Part shown: positions 19,040 through 29,600 of the stretch, piece after piece
How the letters are laid out: every line of letters begins with the position of its first letter
How positions within the stretch are numbered: the stretch's first letter is position 1
DNA from: Gracilaria vermiculophylla
Lineage: Eukaryota; Rhodophyta; Florideophyceae; Gracilariales; Gracilariaceae
Direction: 5' to 3'
Length of the DNA stretch: 64,000 bases
NCBI GenBank assembly: GCA_019155205.2
Contig: JAHNZQ020000092.1
Location: 642,546-706,545 of the forward strand
Position numbers and translations under genes: made by a program
The notes under the pieces: model-generated
The model's database searches: none
Told to the model about the DNA's origin: nothing
The model's input: the letters and a program-made list of their open reading frames with translations, nothing else

Positions 19040-19954
19040 CTACAGGCCGACGAGGGCGAGGTTGTTGCGGACGTAGGCAAGGTCGTCGGGGTTGGTGAGC
19101 TCCAGCGGCACGGCGTGGTGCACGGGGTACACGGTGGTGCGCACGCGCTGCTCGGGCAGCAGGTCGTTGAGCATGGTGGATAAAATGTACTCGGAGGAGG
19201 TGTCGCCGGGGTGGGCGGCGAGCCAGGCGGAGAGCTTGCGCTGCGCAAACGGCAGGATGGACGGCTGCAGGCCGAAGATGTTCATGGAGGCGAGCTCGGC
19301 GCCGGAGTACTTGGCGGCGCGGATGTCGCGCATGCCGATGGCGTAGTGCTCGACGATCTCGGCGAGGAAGGGGCCGCGCGCGCGGATGAGCGCGCGGTTG
19401 ACGGTGCCGGCGCGCGGCAGCACGTGGCGCAGCGCGTAGCCGGGCATGCACGGCGTGCGGCGGCGCTGCACGTGCGCGCACACGCGGCGCAGCGCCTCGT
19501 CGCCGTACAGCGTGTCGCCGTTGAGCACGACGAAGGGGCGGTCCAGCAGCGCGCGCGCCGCCAGCAGCGCCGCCACCGTGCCCAGCGGCTTGGCGCGCTG
19601 CGGCGGCGTGCGCTGCACCGCGTAGCGCACGCGCAGCCCCAGGAAGGCGTCGCCCACCACGGCGTGGATCTGCGCGCGCGTCGCCGCCGACACGATCAGC
19701 ACCAGCGCCGACACGCCGTGCGCGCGCAGCTGCCGCACCGACAGCTCCAGCAGCGTCTCGCCGCTGCGCCCCACCGGCTGCAGGCACTTGATGCGGTAGC
19801 CGAAGCGCGAGCTCAGCCCGGCCGCCAGGTACACGCCGTAGAACGCCCACGGCGGCCGCGCCGCGTCGTCGCTCGCGTCGCCGTCGCCGTCGCCGTCGCC
19901 CTCATCCCACACGGCGTCGGCCTCATCCCACACGGCGTCGGCCTCATCCGACAT
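19040..19954 (-). CDS. Sugar-phosphate nucleotidyltransferase-like protein
   Basis: 304 aa with a single NTP-transferase (Rossmann-like) domain. The nucleotide-binding signature is AAGLSSRFGYRIKCLQPVG near residues 40-60, and the metal-binding motif is VVLNGDTLYGDEAL. The C-terminal half has SMNIFGLQPSILPFAQ, where acceptor strands of this family lie. The protein probably transfers a nucleotide to a sugar phosphate; the specific sugar cannot be read from the sequence. The first 30 residues repeat EADAVWDE and carry a DGDGDGD run. It shares a promoter region with PNPO that contains thirteen CACGTG boxes. Confidence 0.75.
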   Translation of the reverse strand: MSDEADAVWDEADAVWDEGDGDGDGDASDDAARPPWAFYGVYLAAGLSSRFGYRIKCLQPVGRSGETLLELSVRQLRAHGVSALVLIVSAATRAQIHAVVGDAFLGLRVRYAVQRTPPQRAKPLGTVAALLAARALLDRPFVVLNGDTLYGDEALRRVCAHVQRRRTPCMPGYALRHVLPRAGTVNRALIRARGPFLAEIVEHYAIGMRDIRAAKYSGAELASMNIFGLQPSILPFAQRKLSAWLAAHPGDTSSEYILSTMLNDLLPEQRVRTTVYPVHHAVPLELTNPDDLAYVRNNLALVGL

Positions 19955-20050
19955 GGCGGCGCGCGGTGCTGCGTCGGCGGCTGGCGGCGCACGCGGAAGC
20001 TCGCACGCGGTGCGCGCGCTTGGCGGATGCTGGCGGCGGCGCGATCGGCA

Positions 20051-20081
<31 letters not shown>

Positions 20082-20672
20082 GTGAGGTAGCGGCTGTGCG
20101 CCGCCAACGGCCCATGGCGCCGCCGCCGCCGCCGCCGCCGCCCGAGCGGCGCGCGCAATCTCCGCGAGCCCCACGTGGCAAGGCGCGCCCCACGTGGCAA
20201 GGCGCGCCCCACGTGGCAAGGCGCACCCCACGTGGCAAGGCGCGCCCCACGTGGCAAGGCGCACCCCACGTGGCAAGGCGCGCCCCACGTGGCAAGGCGC
20301 GCCCCACGTGGCAAGGCGCGCCCCACGTGGCAAGGCGCGCCCCACGTGGCAAGGCGCGCCCCACGTGGCAAGGCGCGCCCCACGTGGCAAGGCGCGCCCC
20401 ACGTGGCAGGGCGCGCCGCGCATGGCGCGCGCGCGCGCGCGTCCCCCCATTGGCCGCCGTCGTCATGTGCGCCGCGCTTGAGCCGCTGCGCGCCGCTCAG
20501 CCCCCGCACAGCGCCGAGCGCGCGCCGCCGCGCCGTCCACAACTTTGCGCCGCGCCGCCGCCAACGGCGCGCCGCTGCCGCCGCCGCGCCGTATCTAAGC
20601 CGCGCCGCCCCGCCATCCGCCGCCCACCCCGTCGCCCCTTGAGCGCATCCCTCCCACCGCTCCCACCTTTGC
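19955..20672. promoter_or_regulatory. Divergent promoter region nucleotidyltransferase/PNPO
   Basis: 718 bp between opposed ATGs. The centre is a 19-bp tandem array of CACGTG boxes (20170-20416). The nucleotidyltransferase side has (CGG)n (20046-20078) and the PNPO side a GC-rich leader. No other gene is supported; the Arg/Pro/His repeat frames across the array start without a conserved ATG context. Confidence 0.6.
20170..20416. repeat. 13 tandem copies of a 19-bp G-box unit
   Basis: The unit CCCCACGTGGCAAGGCGCG is repeated without a break. CACGTG starts at 20172 and recurs every 19 bp to 20400, thirteen times in all. Only occasional A-for-G changes (GCGCACC) and a final GGCAGGG differ. CACGTG is the palindromic G-box/E-box bound by bZIP and bHLH factors. 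The array is centred between two divergent genes, 216 bp from one ATG and 257 bp from the other. Confidence 0.95.
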
Positions 20673-20765
20673 ATGGCCCACGCCCGCGCCGCCGCCGCCG
20701 CCGCCTTTCTGCCGCTCACCGTGCTGCCCCGCCCGCCGCGCCGCGCCGCCTCTGCCTCCGCCTCT

Positions 20766-20802
<37 letters not shown>

Positions 20803-21499
20803 TGACCAAGAACTGCCTGTGCGGCGCGGCGCGCGCGCCCGACGCCGCGCTGCCGCCGCCGCCGCCGCAGCCCTCCGTGGCGCACCTGCGCGTCAACTAC
20901 TCGCAGCAGCCGCTGGACGAGGCGACGCTGCCCGCCGCGCCGCTGCCGCTGTTCGCCGACTGGTTCGCAAGCGCGCAGCGCGCCGGCGAGCGCGAGCCCA
21001 ACGCCATGTGCCTGGCCACGGCCGACGCCGCCGGCCGCCCGTCCGCGCGCATGGTGCTGCTCAAGGCCTTCGACGACGCGGGCTTCGTGTGGTACACCAA
21101 CTTTGGCAGCCGCAAGGGCGCCGAGCTGGCCGCCAACCCGTTCGCCGCCCTCACCTTCTGGTGGCCGTCGCTGGAGCGCTCCGTGCGCGTGGAGGGCCGC
21201 GTGCACCGCGTGCGCGCGCGCGACGCCGACGCCTACTTTGACAGCCGCCCGCCGGCCAGCCGCCTGGGCGCGCTCGCCAGCGACCAGAGCGCCGTCGTCG
21301 ACAGCCGCCGCACCATGCAGCGCCGCTGGGACGAGCTGCGCGCCGCCCACCTGGACGAGCGCGGCCAGCTGGTGCGCCCCGTGCGCCGCCCGCCCCACTG
21401 GGGCGGCTACCGCCTCGTCCCCGACCGCATCGAGTTTTGGAAGGGCCGCTCCGCCCGCCTGCACGACCGCATCGTTTACGAGCGCCCGCTGCCGCCGCT

Positions 21500-21539
<40 letters not shown>

Positions 21540-21623
21540 AACAACCCCGACGCCGACGCCTGCGCGACGTCGCGCGTGCCGCCGCCGCGCGCCGCGTGGC
21601 AGCGAAAGCGTCTGCAGCCATGA
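20673..21623 (+). CDS. PNPO: Pyridoxamine/pyridoxine 5'-phosphate oxidase
   Basis: 316 aa. The FMN-dependent enzyme that makes pyridoxal 5'-phosphate, the active form of vitamin B6. Conserved segments are LRVNYSQQPLDE, PNAMCLATAD, ARMVLLKAFDDAGFVWYTNF, SRKGAELAANPFAALTFWW, SVRVEGRV, YFDSRPPASRLGA and HWGGYRLVPDRIEFWKGR. The final family motif (W-x3-RL-x-P) is present as AWQRKRLQP at the very end, but an acidic DADADADA repeat and spacer of about 40 residues separate it from the last strand. The first 43 residues are Ala/Arg/Pro-rich without acidic residues and could be an organelle targeting peptide; a second in-frame ATG at 20802 would give a shorter form. Confidence 0.93.
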
Positions 21624-21857
21624 GTGCGGCGGCGCCCATTTGTTTATCTTTATTATGAAAACAGTTAACACACACAGAGACAGACAGACAGACAGAGGGA
21701 CAGTGAACAATAAAACGCAGCTGTGCCAGTTGCGAGTTGGTGCAGTCAACAAAAGGCGCCCCCACAGGGGGGGGTCAAGCCTTGGAGGGGGAGGGGGAGG
21801 GGGGTGGGTACATACAAACGTTAGCCAACAAAGTTAGCGAGCAGCGGCGCAGCGCTC

Positions 21858-22257
21858 TCACAGCTGCGGGTGCGGGTGCGGCTGCTGCGGCGCCACGCCG
21901 CCGCCGTGCACGTCGTGCGCGTGCGGCGCCACGCCCATGTGGTGCTGGCTCAGCGGCGGGATCACCGACACGCCGTGCGCCGCGTGCAGCGCGCGCGCCA
22001 TGGAGCTCGGGAACGACGCCGAGCTCGGGAACGACGCCGAGCTGGGGAACGACGCCGAGCTCGCAAACGGCACCGAGCTCGCAAACGGCGCCGAGCTCGC
22101 AAACGACGCCGAGCCCGGGAACGACGCCGCGCTCGGGAATGGCGCCGCGCTGGGAAACGACGCCACGCCCGCGGGCAGCGGCACCGTCGTCACCGCCGCC
22201 GCGCTGGCGCCGTGCACGCGCCCCATGCCCAGCGAGTCGCCCATCGCCGCTGCCGCT

Positions 22258-22289
<32 letters not shown>

Positions 22290-22371
22290 TGCCGCCGACC
22301 CCCCGCCGCCACTGCCACCGTCACCGCCGCCGCCGCCGTCACCGCCAGCGCCGCCGCCGCCGCCGCCGCCA

Positions 22372-22408
<37 letters not shown>

Positions 22409-23390
22409 TGGCGCGCGGCTGCATGTGCTTGTACTTGTCGATGAGCTTGAGGCGGAACACGTGCGCGCACTTCTTGCACGAGCTGCACGCCGACGGGTTC
22501 TCGAAGCGGCACTTGGGGCAGTTCTTCTTGCCGCGCTTGCCGGAGCGCTTCACCTTCTCCTTCTTCTCGCGGAACACGTGCTGGCACTTGACGCACTTGG
22601 CCAGCGCGGCGGCGATGGTGCCGCGGCACGACGGGCACTGCTTGGTGCCCGGCATGCGCGCCGCCTTGCGGCGCAGCGTGCCGTTGGGCGCCGCGCGCCG
22701 CGCCGCGCCGGCCGCGCGCGCCGCCGCCGTCGCCGCCGACCCCGCCGCCGCCGCCGCCGCCGCTGCCGCCGTTGCCGCCGTTGCCGCCGCCGTTGCCGTT
22801 GCCGCCGTTGCCGCCGCCGTTGCCGCCGGGGGCGCGGCCGCGGCTGCGTCTGCCTCCGCCGCGCGCGGCTGCGACGGCGTGGGCGTCGGCGGCGACGGCG
22901 GCTGCGGCGGCGGCGCGGCGGGTGAGAGCGTGTGCGCCATGATGGGCGGCGCGTCGTCGCGCAGCACGTCGGGCAGCAGCGCGGCGTGTATGGCGTCGGC
23001 GTAGGCGGCGTCGGTTGAGCGCGGCGGCGCGGCGGGCGGAAAGGCGGGCGCGCTGACAAAGGCGGGCGGCTGCGCGGCGGCGTCGGTCATGGCGGCTTCG
23101 GGCGGCGCGGCGGCGGCGGCCGCGGCCGCAGCGGCGTCGACGCTGGCGTCGGGCGCGGAGAGCTGCGGCTGCGGCTGCGGCTGCGGCTGCGGTTGCGGTT
23201 GCGGCTGCGGCTGCGGGGGGGACGGGGTGCGCGGCGGGTCTGCGGCAGATGACGGCGCGGGCGGCGCGGGCGGCGGTGACTGGGGGGAGCGAGCGGCGGG
23301 GGAGGCGGGGGAGGCGGGGGAGGCGAGGGAGGCGGGAGCGCTCGGCGACGCAGGCGCGTGGGCAGGCTGCTGCATGGCGGGCAGCTGCAT
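21858..23390 (-). CDS. UPF0547-type double zinc-finger protein
   Basis: About 510 aa, mostly low complexity. The only structured part has two adjacent C4 fingers of the UPF0547 type: KQCPSCRGTIAAALAKCVKC-QHVF and KNCPKCRFENPSACSSCKKC-AHVF, separated by a Lys/Arg-rich segment. Such fingers occur in uncharacterised eukaryotic proteins. The N-terminal half has Pro-Gln dipeptide, Ala and Thr/Ala repeats. The C-terminal half has poly-Gly, poly-Ala and a six-residue FxSSA/SFPSSA-type repeat. The start is uncertain: an ATG at 23702 adds 104 Arg-rich residues that look non-coding, and ATGs at 23091 or 22940 would give shorter proteins. Confidence 0.6.
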
Positions 23391-24046
23391 GACGGGCGGG
23401 GGCGGGGGCGGGGGCGGGGAGGCGGCGCGGGCGGCGCGGCTGACGGGGCGGCGGCGGGCGCAGCGGCGAGAGGGCGCGACGCGGGGCGCGCACGCGCCGG
23501 GGGGGCGGGAAAACGCGCTCGTGGCGGGCGGCGCGTGGCGGCGGCTGCGGCGGTGGCGCGGCGCGGCGTCTGCGGCGGCTGCGGCGGCGGGCGGCGGCGG
23601 CGACGTGGCGGGCGCGAGATGCGGCGCGGCTCCTCCGCGGCGGTGGCGCACCGCGCCGCGCCGCCTGCGCCGCGCCCCGCCCGCGCGCTTTGTTTGCGTC
23701 ATGCGCCGCGCCCCCCCCGCCAGCCGCTTTCCGCCGCCAACGGGCGCGCCGCCGCGCCGACGCCTGTCAGTCGCCCCCTCCCTCTCCCCTCCCGGTAGCC
23801 CCTACCCCTCCCGGTAGCCTCCCGTAGCCGCCTCCCTGACGTCTCGCTCCTGTCATTGTGGCGCCGCCTCATCATCGCCCCCCTCCCGCCGCCCCCCCCC
23901 CCTCACCAACCCTGACACTCCTCATCCCGCTCCCACTCCTCATCCCGCCCCCATTCCGCATCCCGCTCCCTCTCCTCGTCCCGCCCCCCCCCCACCCTCC
24001 GCAACCCCCCCACCAACCCCGTCACCACCCCCTCACCCCCACCGCC
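23391..24046. other. Divergent intergenic region UPF0547-type gene/ChAPs
   Basis: 656 bp. The right half is a pyrimidine-rich tract (23780-24040) of CCCC(T/A)CC and CATCCCGCTCCC words just before the ChAPs ATG, likely its leader or core promoter. The left half is Gly/Arg-coding noise and may include part of the zinc-finger gene if its start is the upstream ATG. Confidence 0.4.
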
Positions 24047-25698
24047 ATGCCGTCCGCGTCCAGGGCAGAGGCGCTGGTCGGCGTCCAGGAAGTCATCGAC
24101 AAGCCGCTGCCTGACGCCTCCGACGCGCTCGCTGACGCCCTTGCCGCGCGCGCCCACCTCGTTCAAAAGTTCCCCCCCCTCGGACCCCCCGACATGGTGT
24201 ACCTGCGCAAGCGCTACGTACCCGTTGTCGGCGCCGACAAGATCTACGGCTACTACCACTTCGTGCGCGGCGCCCAGCCCTCCGGCGTCGCCAGCATCTC
24301 CGCCTACATCGTCGACATCGTGCGCAACAGCGGGCTCGACCCGCTGTCCTGGGTCGCCGCCGGCGGCTGGGAAATCGTGTCCGCCACCTTTGTCGCCTTC
24401 AACGCCATCTCCAAGCTCGACGTCCAGCTGCACGTCGACTTCCCGGGCAGCACCACCGCGTCCGCCGTCGACGCCCACGGCACCGCCGTCCCGCTCACCG
24501 ACCTCGCGTGGCAGGAGCTCTTCGTCAGCTCCGTCGCCCGCGACATGGCCGCCGCCGGCGAGCACCCGCTGTACCCGTGCCTGCGCGTCATCTCGCCCCC
24601 GTCGCTGGGCGTCGGCCCCGCCTTTGCCGACGCCGCCGCCCACACCTGCGCCCGCTGGCCGCTGTCGGCCCCGCACCCCTCGCACCGCCGCCCGCCCTCC
24701 CCGCCCACCTCCGCCCTCGCCCTCATCATCCGCGATCACTTCCTCGCCTCCGCCCTCTTCGACACCGCCATCCACTTCTTCACCGACCCCCGCCTGCGCG
24801 CCGTCCACGACGACTTTGCCGTGCACGCCGCCACCGCCGCCCGCCACATGGGCGACCTGCCGCGCGCCGAGCGCCTGGTCGACGACGTGCTGGCCGCCAA
24901 CCAGCGCAGCCACCTCGCCTGGATGGAGAGCGCCAACATCCTGCGCGCCAAGGGCCGCCTGTCCGACGCCCTGCGCGCCGCCACCAACGCCTTCGCCGCC
25001 GCCAGCGACGACCTGCACGTCTGCGTCCTGCTGGCCGACATCTACGTCGACCTCAACCACCACGCCAAGTCCTTCGAGTTTCTCAACGAGGCCGACATCC
25101 CCACGCCCCCGCTCGACCCCTTCCTGCGCCACCTCATCCCCAACAAGCGCAACCTCACCAAGCCCAGCGACGGCGCCCTGCGCGCCCCGGACGCCGTGCG
25201 CGTAATGGCCGACCACATCCGCGAGGAGAAGCACCTCAGCACCGACAAGACCGACGAAACCCTGCACGTGCTGCCCGCAAAGCTCATGTCCGACCCGGAG
25301 AAGCTGTGCTACGCCGTGCTCGTCAAGATCCTCAACGACCTGTCGTGGGACGAGATGCTCACCGTCAGAGGGCAGTGCTTCGTCATGGAGAAGGACATCG
25401 AAGACGGCAACCTCAGCATGTCCGACGAGGACGAGCACCATCTCTCCCCGCGCGACCACCACCCTGTGCACCCCGTGGACCTCGTGGAGCACGCGGAGCA
25501 CGCGCACCCTGCGGAGCATGCGCACCCTGCGGAGCATGCGCACCTTGCGGAGCCCGCGGAGCACATCGCGCAAGAGCAGTCGGCCGATGAAGTTGAAGCC
25601 GAGCAAGTCGCCCAGCGCATAACAACCATATCGCTGGATGACGATGACGACGACCACTACAACGACGACCGCCACAACGACGACCACCACAACGACGA

Positions 25699-25774
<76 letters not shown>

Positions 25775-26518
25775 AACGACAACGTGGATCAACACTCGCT
25801 CGACGAGAACGGCGACGCGGACAGCAGCACTGAGGCGCGCAAGAGAACATTAGAAAAGACGGGAAAGAAGGTGTGCAAACCTTGGCTCGACTACCTCGTC
25901 ACAAACATGTACCACGACCTCAAGGCTATGGCCATGTGGAACGCCGAGGAGCAGCAGCACTCCACCGAGTCGTCGTTCCCCACCTCCTCCGCCACGTCCG
26001 ACGTGGACGGGGACGTCGCCGCCGCCACCAGGGATGTCGAAGCGCAGGAATCCGAGCACACGTTTCAGCGCACGGCAGATGAAATCGTCAAGGAGACAAA
26101 ACGGCCGTACGCCGATTGGATGCGAAGAGGCGAGTTGGCGCTACGCCTCGGCAAACCGGAGGAGGCCAAGGTCGCCTTCTGGGCTTGCCTCAAGTTGGCT
26201 GAGAAGGAGAAGGTTGTGTGCGTCACGGCACTGTGTCGATTGATCGAAAAGGCCGCGGACGAGGGAGACGTGAAAACAACCATCAAGTGCGTCGACGCGC
26301 TGTGGAGCTATCTTGACTCAAAGACGAAGAAGAAGGACAACTCCGAGCCCAGCCCGGCCGTACCTATTTTGCAAAAGTCTGTGTTTAGACTCATATCTAA
26401 AAAGGGGTTGCGAGCCGTCCGCGAGGCCGTAAGCTCGGGCTTAGACGTCAACCGCAAGCGCCTCGACGGCCTGCTTCTCGACTCGGTGGCACTGAGAGTT
26501 GACGGCTTTCTGCGATGA
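24047..26518 (+). CDS. ChAPs-like protein (exomer cargo adaptor family)
   Basis: 823 aa. The N-terminal part resembles the fungal Chs5p-Arf1p-binding proteins (Bch1/Bud7/Chs6): GPPDMVYLRKRYVPVVGADKIYGYYHFVRG, then a serine/alanine-rich AYIVDIV strand, DPLSWVAAGGW and FNAISKLDVQLHVDFPG. A TPR-like helical region follows (about 225-340: AIHFFTDPRLRAVHDDFAVHAAT, DLPRAERLVDDVL, SDALRAATNAF). After residue 470 come HAEHAHPAEHAHPAEHA repeats and a long DGDGDG run. The conserved C-terminus resumes at KKVCKPWLDYLVTNMYHDLKAM and ends in TPR-like helices. In yeast these adaptors act with Chs5 at the trans-Golgi. Family assignment is from recalled motifs, not a search. Start is the ATG in ACCGCCATGC. 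Confidence 0.7.
25700..25771. repeat. (GACGGC)n hexanucleotide repeat inside the ChAPs gene
   Basis: About eleven GACGGC units encode a DGDGDG run between His-rich repeats and the conserved C-terminal part. The tract lies at the compositional boundary of the window. Confidence 0.85.
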
Positions 26519-26649
26519 ACACTCACACACACGCTCACACATAAAGTAGGGCAGAGGAACACCCCCGGTTTCGAATGATATATGTTCACCTCTTTTCTGA
26601 CAAAACTCTTTTACCCCGAACTTTTATACTTGTACCCAAACAGCGATGC

Positions 26650-29600
26650 TTATACCCGCTTCCTTTTACTCAGCCTCCAGTCGTCTGGGCGCAGGGCGTA
26701 CTTATCAAACAATGGCTCTATCTTTTCTCTCCGCTTGCGGCGTGACAACTTGTGAGGATCGCCCGTGCGGAAGAATCTAGGCGCCAACTCCACGAGCCAA
26801 TTCCCTTCAATAGCCATAACCTCCCTCATGTACTCCTTGGTAGTGAGAACAACTTCGTGATAGATAACCCACTCGGGCTGCGCGTGGAACAATGACGACG
26901 ACGGATGAATAAACACCTGTTGGCCGTCCACCAGAGTTCGGTACCCTTCCTGAGGGTCTTTTTTCGCCGCATGCACGAAAAAGCCCGACACAATGGCCTT
27001 TCTGATCTTCACATAGTTGCGACCAGCGCTCAGAATGTCCAGCTTGAAGCGGTCCATGATGGTCACCAGCTGCTTGCGCACGTCTTGGGCGCGCTTGAGC
27101 GAGCGAGCCTGCACAAAGTTGTCGTAGCACCACGGGCTGGAGAACCTGTTGTGTTTCCACGCGTTGTACACAGTCAGCAGCGTGAGGTGGTCTCCTTCGG
27201 GCTGGTGGAATTTCGACTTCTTCTGGTCTGCCTGACCCTGCTTCTCCTTCGGGCGGTAAAACACGCTCTGCACTCCTAGCATGGCGACGACGGTCAGTAT
27301 TTCTTCGCTGCATCCCAAGTCGACACTCGCCAAGAGCATTTTACTCAGCATGGGGTCCAATGGAAATTGGGACATCATTCTTCCCAGCTTTGTCAGCAGG
27401 CCCTCTTCGTCCAGCGCACCGAGCGAGTACAGCCGTTCCATTGCTGATATAAGATACGGGGCAGGCGGCGGATCCATAAAGTCAAAAACGAGAAGGTCGT
27501 TGATGCCCATGGCCTTCAGCGTCAGCACCGTGTGAGCCAAGTTGCTCCGCTGCAATTCTGGAACCGTGGTCGGCAGCATCTCGTTCATGTATGAGTACTC
27601 CGTGTACAAACAATAACACTTTCCAGGCCCGGTTCTTCCAGCTCTGCCCCTCCTTTGTCTAGCCGACGCTTGCGATATTGGTGCGACGACCAACGAGTCC
27701 ATGCCCAGTTTTGGGTTGTACACCTTTTGTTTCGCAAAGCCCGGGTCCACGACGTAGTATATTCCATCAATTGTAAGACTCGCCTCCGCAATATTGGTGG
27801 CAATCACGCACTTCCGGGAGCCCGGCGGAGCGGGATCAAATATTCGAGTCTGCATCTCGCTGGGCAGAGCTGAGTACACCGGGAGGATTATTAGCTCTGG
27901 GGTCCTTGAAGGCATTGCTTTCATGCGCTCAAAAAGAATCTCTGCTGCAGTGTCAATTTCTTCTTGCCCAGTCAAGAAAAGAAGAATATCGCCTGCTGGC
28001 TCCTCCATATGAATCTTGGTCACAGTGAGCAGAGCCTCCTCGAGATAATCGAAAACCGGCTCTTTTGCAAAGAGAACTTCCACAGGGAAGAGTCGACCTG
28101 GTATGGTGAATATATCGCAGTTGAAAAAATACGATGAAAACTTCTCCGCATCCAGGGTGGCAGAAGTGACGATGACTTTCAGGTCCTTTCTCCGTTTCAC
28201 GCAGTCTTTCAACAGCCCAAACAGTACATCTGTTGCAATTGTTCGTTCATGCGCCTCATCTAACATAATAACAGAGTACTGATTCAGATCCGAATCGGTC
28301 AGTACTTCTCGCAAGAGCATTCCATCAGTCATGTACTTGATTTGAGTCTCAGGGGATGTGCAATCCTCGAATCTAATACTGTAACCGACTTCTTCGCCCA
28401 GACGGCACCCTCTTTCTTCGGCTACTCGTTTTGCCACTGACATAGCTGCGACTCGTCTTGGCTGGGTGCAACCAATCCGCTTCCCGCCGTTAATATAACC
28501 AGCATCTGCAAGATACTGTGTCATCTGAGTAGACTTGCCAGAACCAGTTTCGCCAACAACAACCAGGATTTGATTCGCCTCTACGGCCGAAAGCAACTGT
28601 GTTTTTAGTTTCGCTATTGGTAACGCAGCTCTTTGTTCGGCTATGGTCTTGTCCACCGGTTTTGCAAACCCAAAACTTGGTGTCATGCCCATGGCCTTCC
28701 GTTTCCATTCTGGGATTTGTGATCTTCCGGCGATCGTGCCTCTGAGTTCTGCAGCAACATGTCGCTCCCGAGACATTGGATCTTCCCAAGCCAGATTCAA
28801 ATCCGTCGGCATCTCGTTCTCCAAAGCTGCTCGTTGTTGATCTCTCACCTCTCTTCTTTCCTTTGCAAGGGCTGACTGTGTCATGGCCGCTCTTTGAAGA
28901 GATCCATCCGGATTCTTAACAATTCGAACCGGAGATAGAGGTTGCGTTCTTGAAACGCCAATGCCGGTATCTGAGCTTTGAAGGAAAGCCGGTTCATCTT
29001 CATTGAGTTCGATTTCAACATCGGCAATATCTTCCTCACCCTCGTCTCCCATCAACACAGCAAGACCATCTCCGTCTTTGTCACGATCGCCATCAGGATC
29101 GTAGGCTGCCATCATAGTTAAATGTTTTTTGAGTTGTTTGGGTGGTAGAATCTTGGCCAACTGCGTCAATTCCCATTGCTCCGTCTCTGGAAGCTTTCGT
29201 TTCATGCGCCCGCCGCGTTCAAAACCCAGGGCACTCTCTCTTTCCTGCAAAAACGTTTTCGGGATGCCACTAACGAGGTGTTCTCGATCGCCCGTTCGCC
29301 GCATTGCCATTCGATGCATTCGATATCTCTCAGCCTCCAGGTCTTCAGCGCGTGGTTCCCGCGCGCGGGGCGCTGCTGCAAGTGACGTTGCGGCACCCTG
29401 GATGTCTTGACCGTTGATCTGGTCGATTCCGCGCATGGACAGGCTGATGCGGTTTCGTTCAACGCTTTGAACCTTGACAAAGACCTCTTTGCCGCGGGAC
29501 AAAACTTCCGAAGGGTGCGAGACACGCGCTCCTGATTGACTGATTTGCGAGACGTGGACAAGGCCCTCTCGGGCGTTGCGGAGGTCACCGACGGAAACAA

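Noticed and set aside
17187..19850. 887-aa minus-strand frame across RRP45
   Set aside because: Crosses RRP45, its 3' gap and the nucleotidyltransferase in the wrong frame; low complexity throughout.
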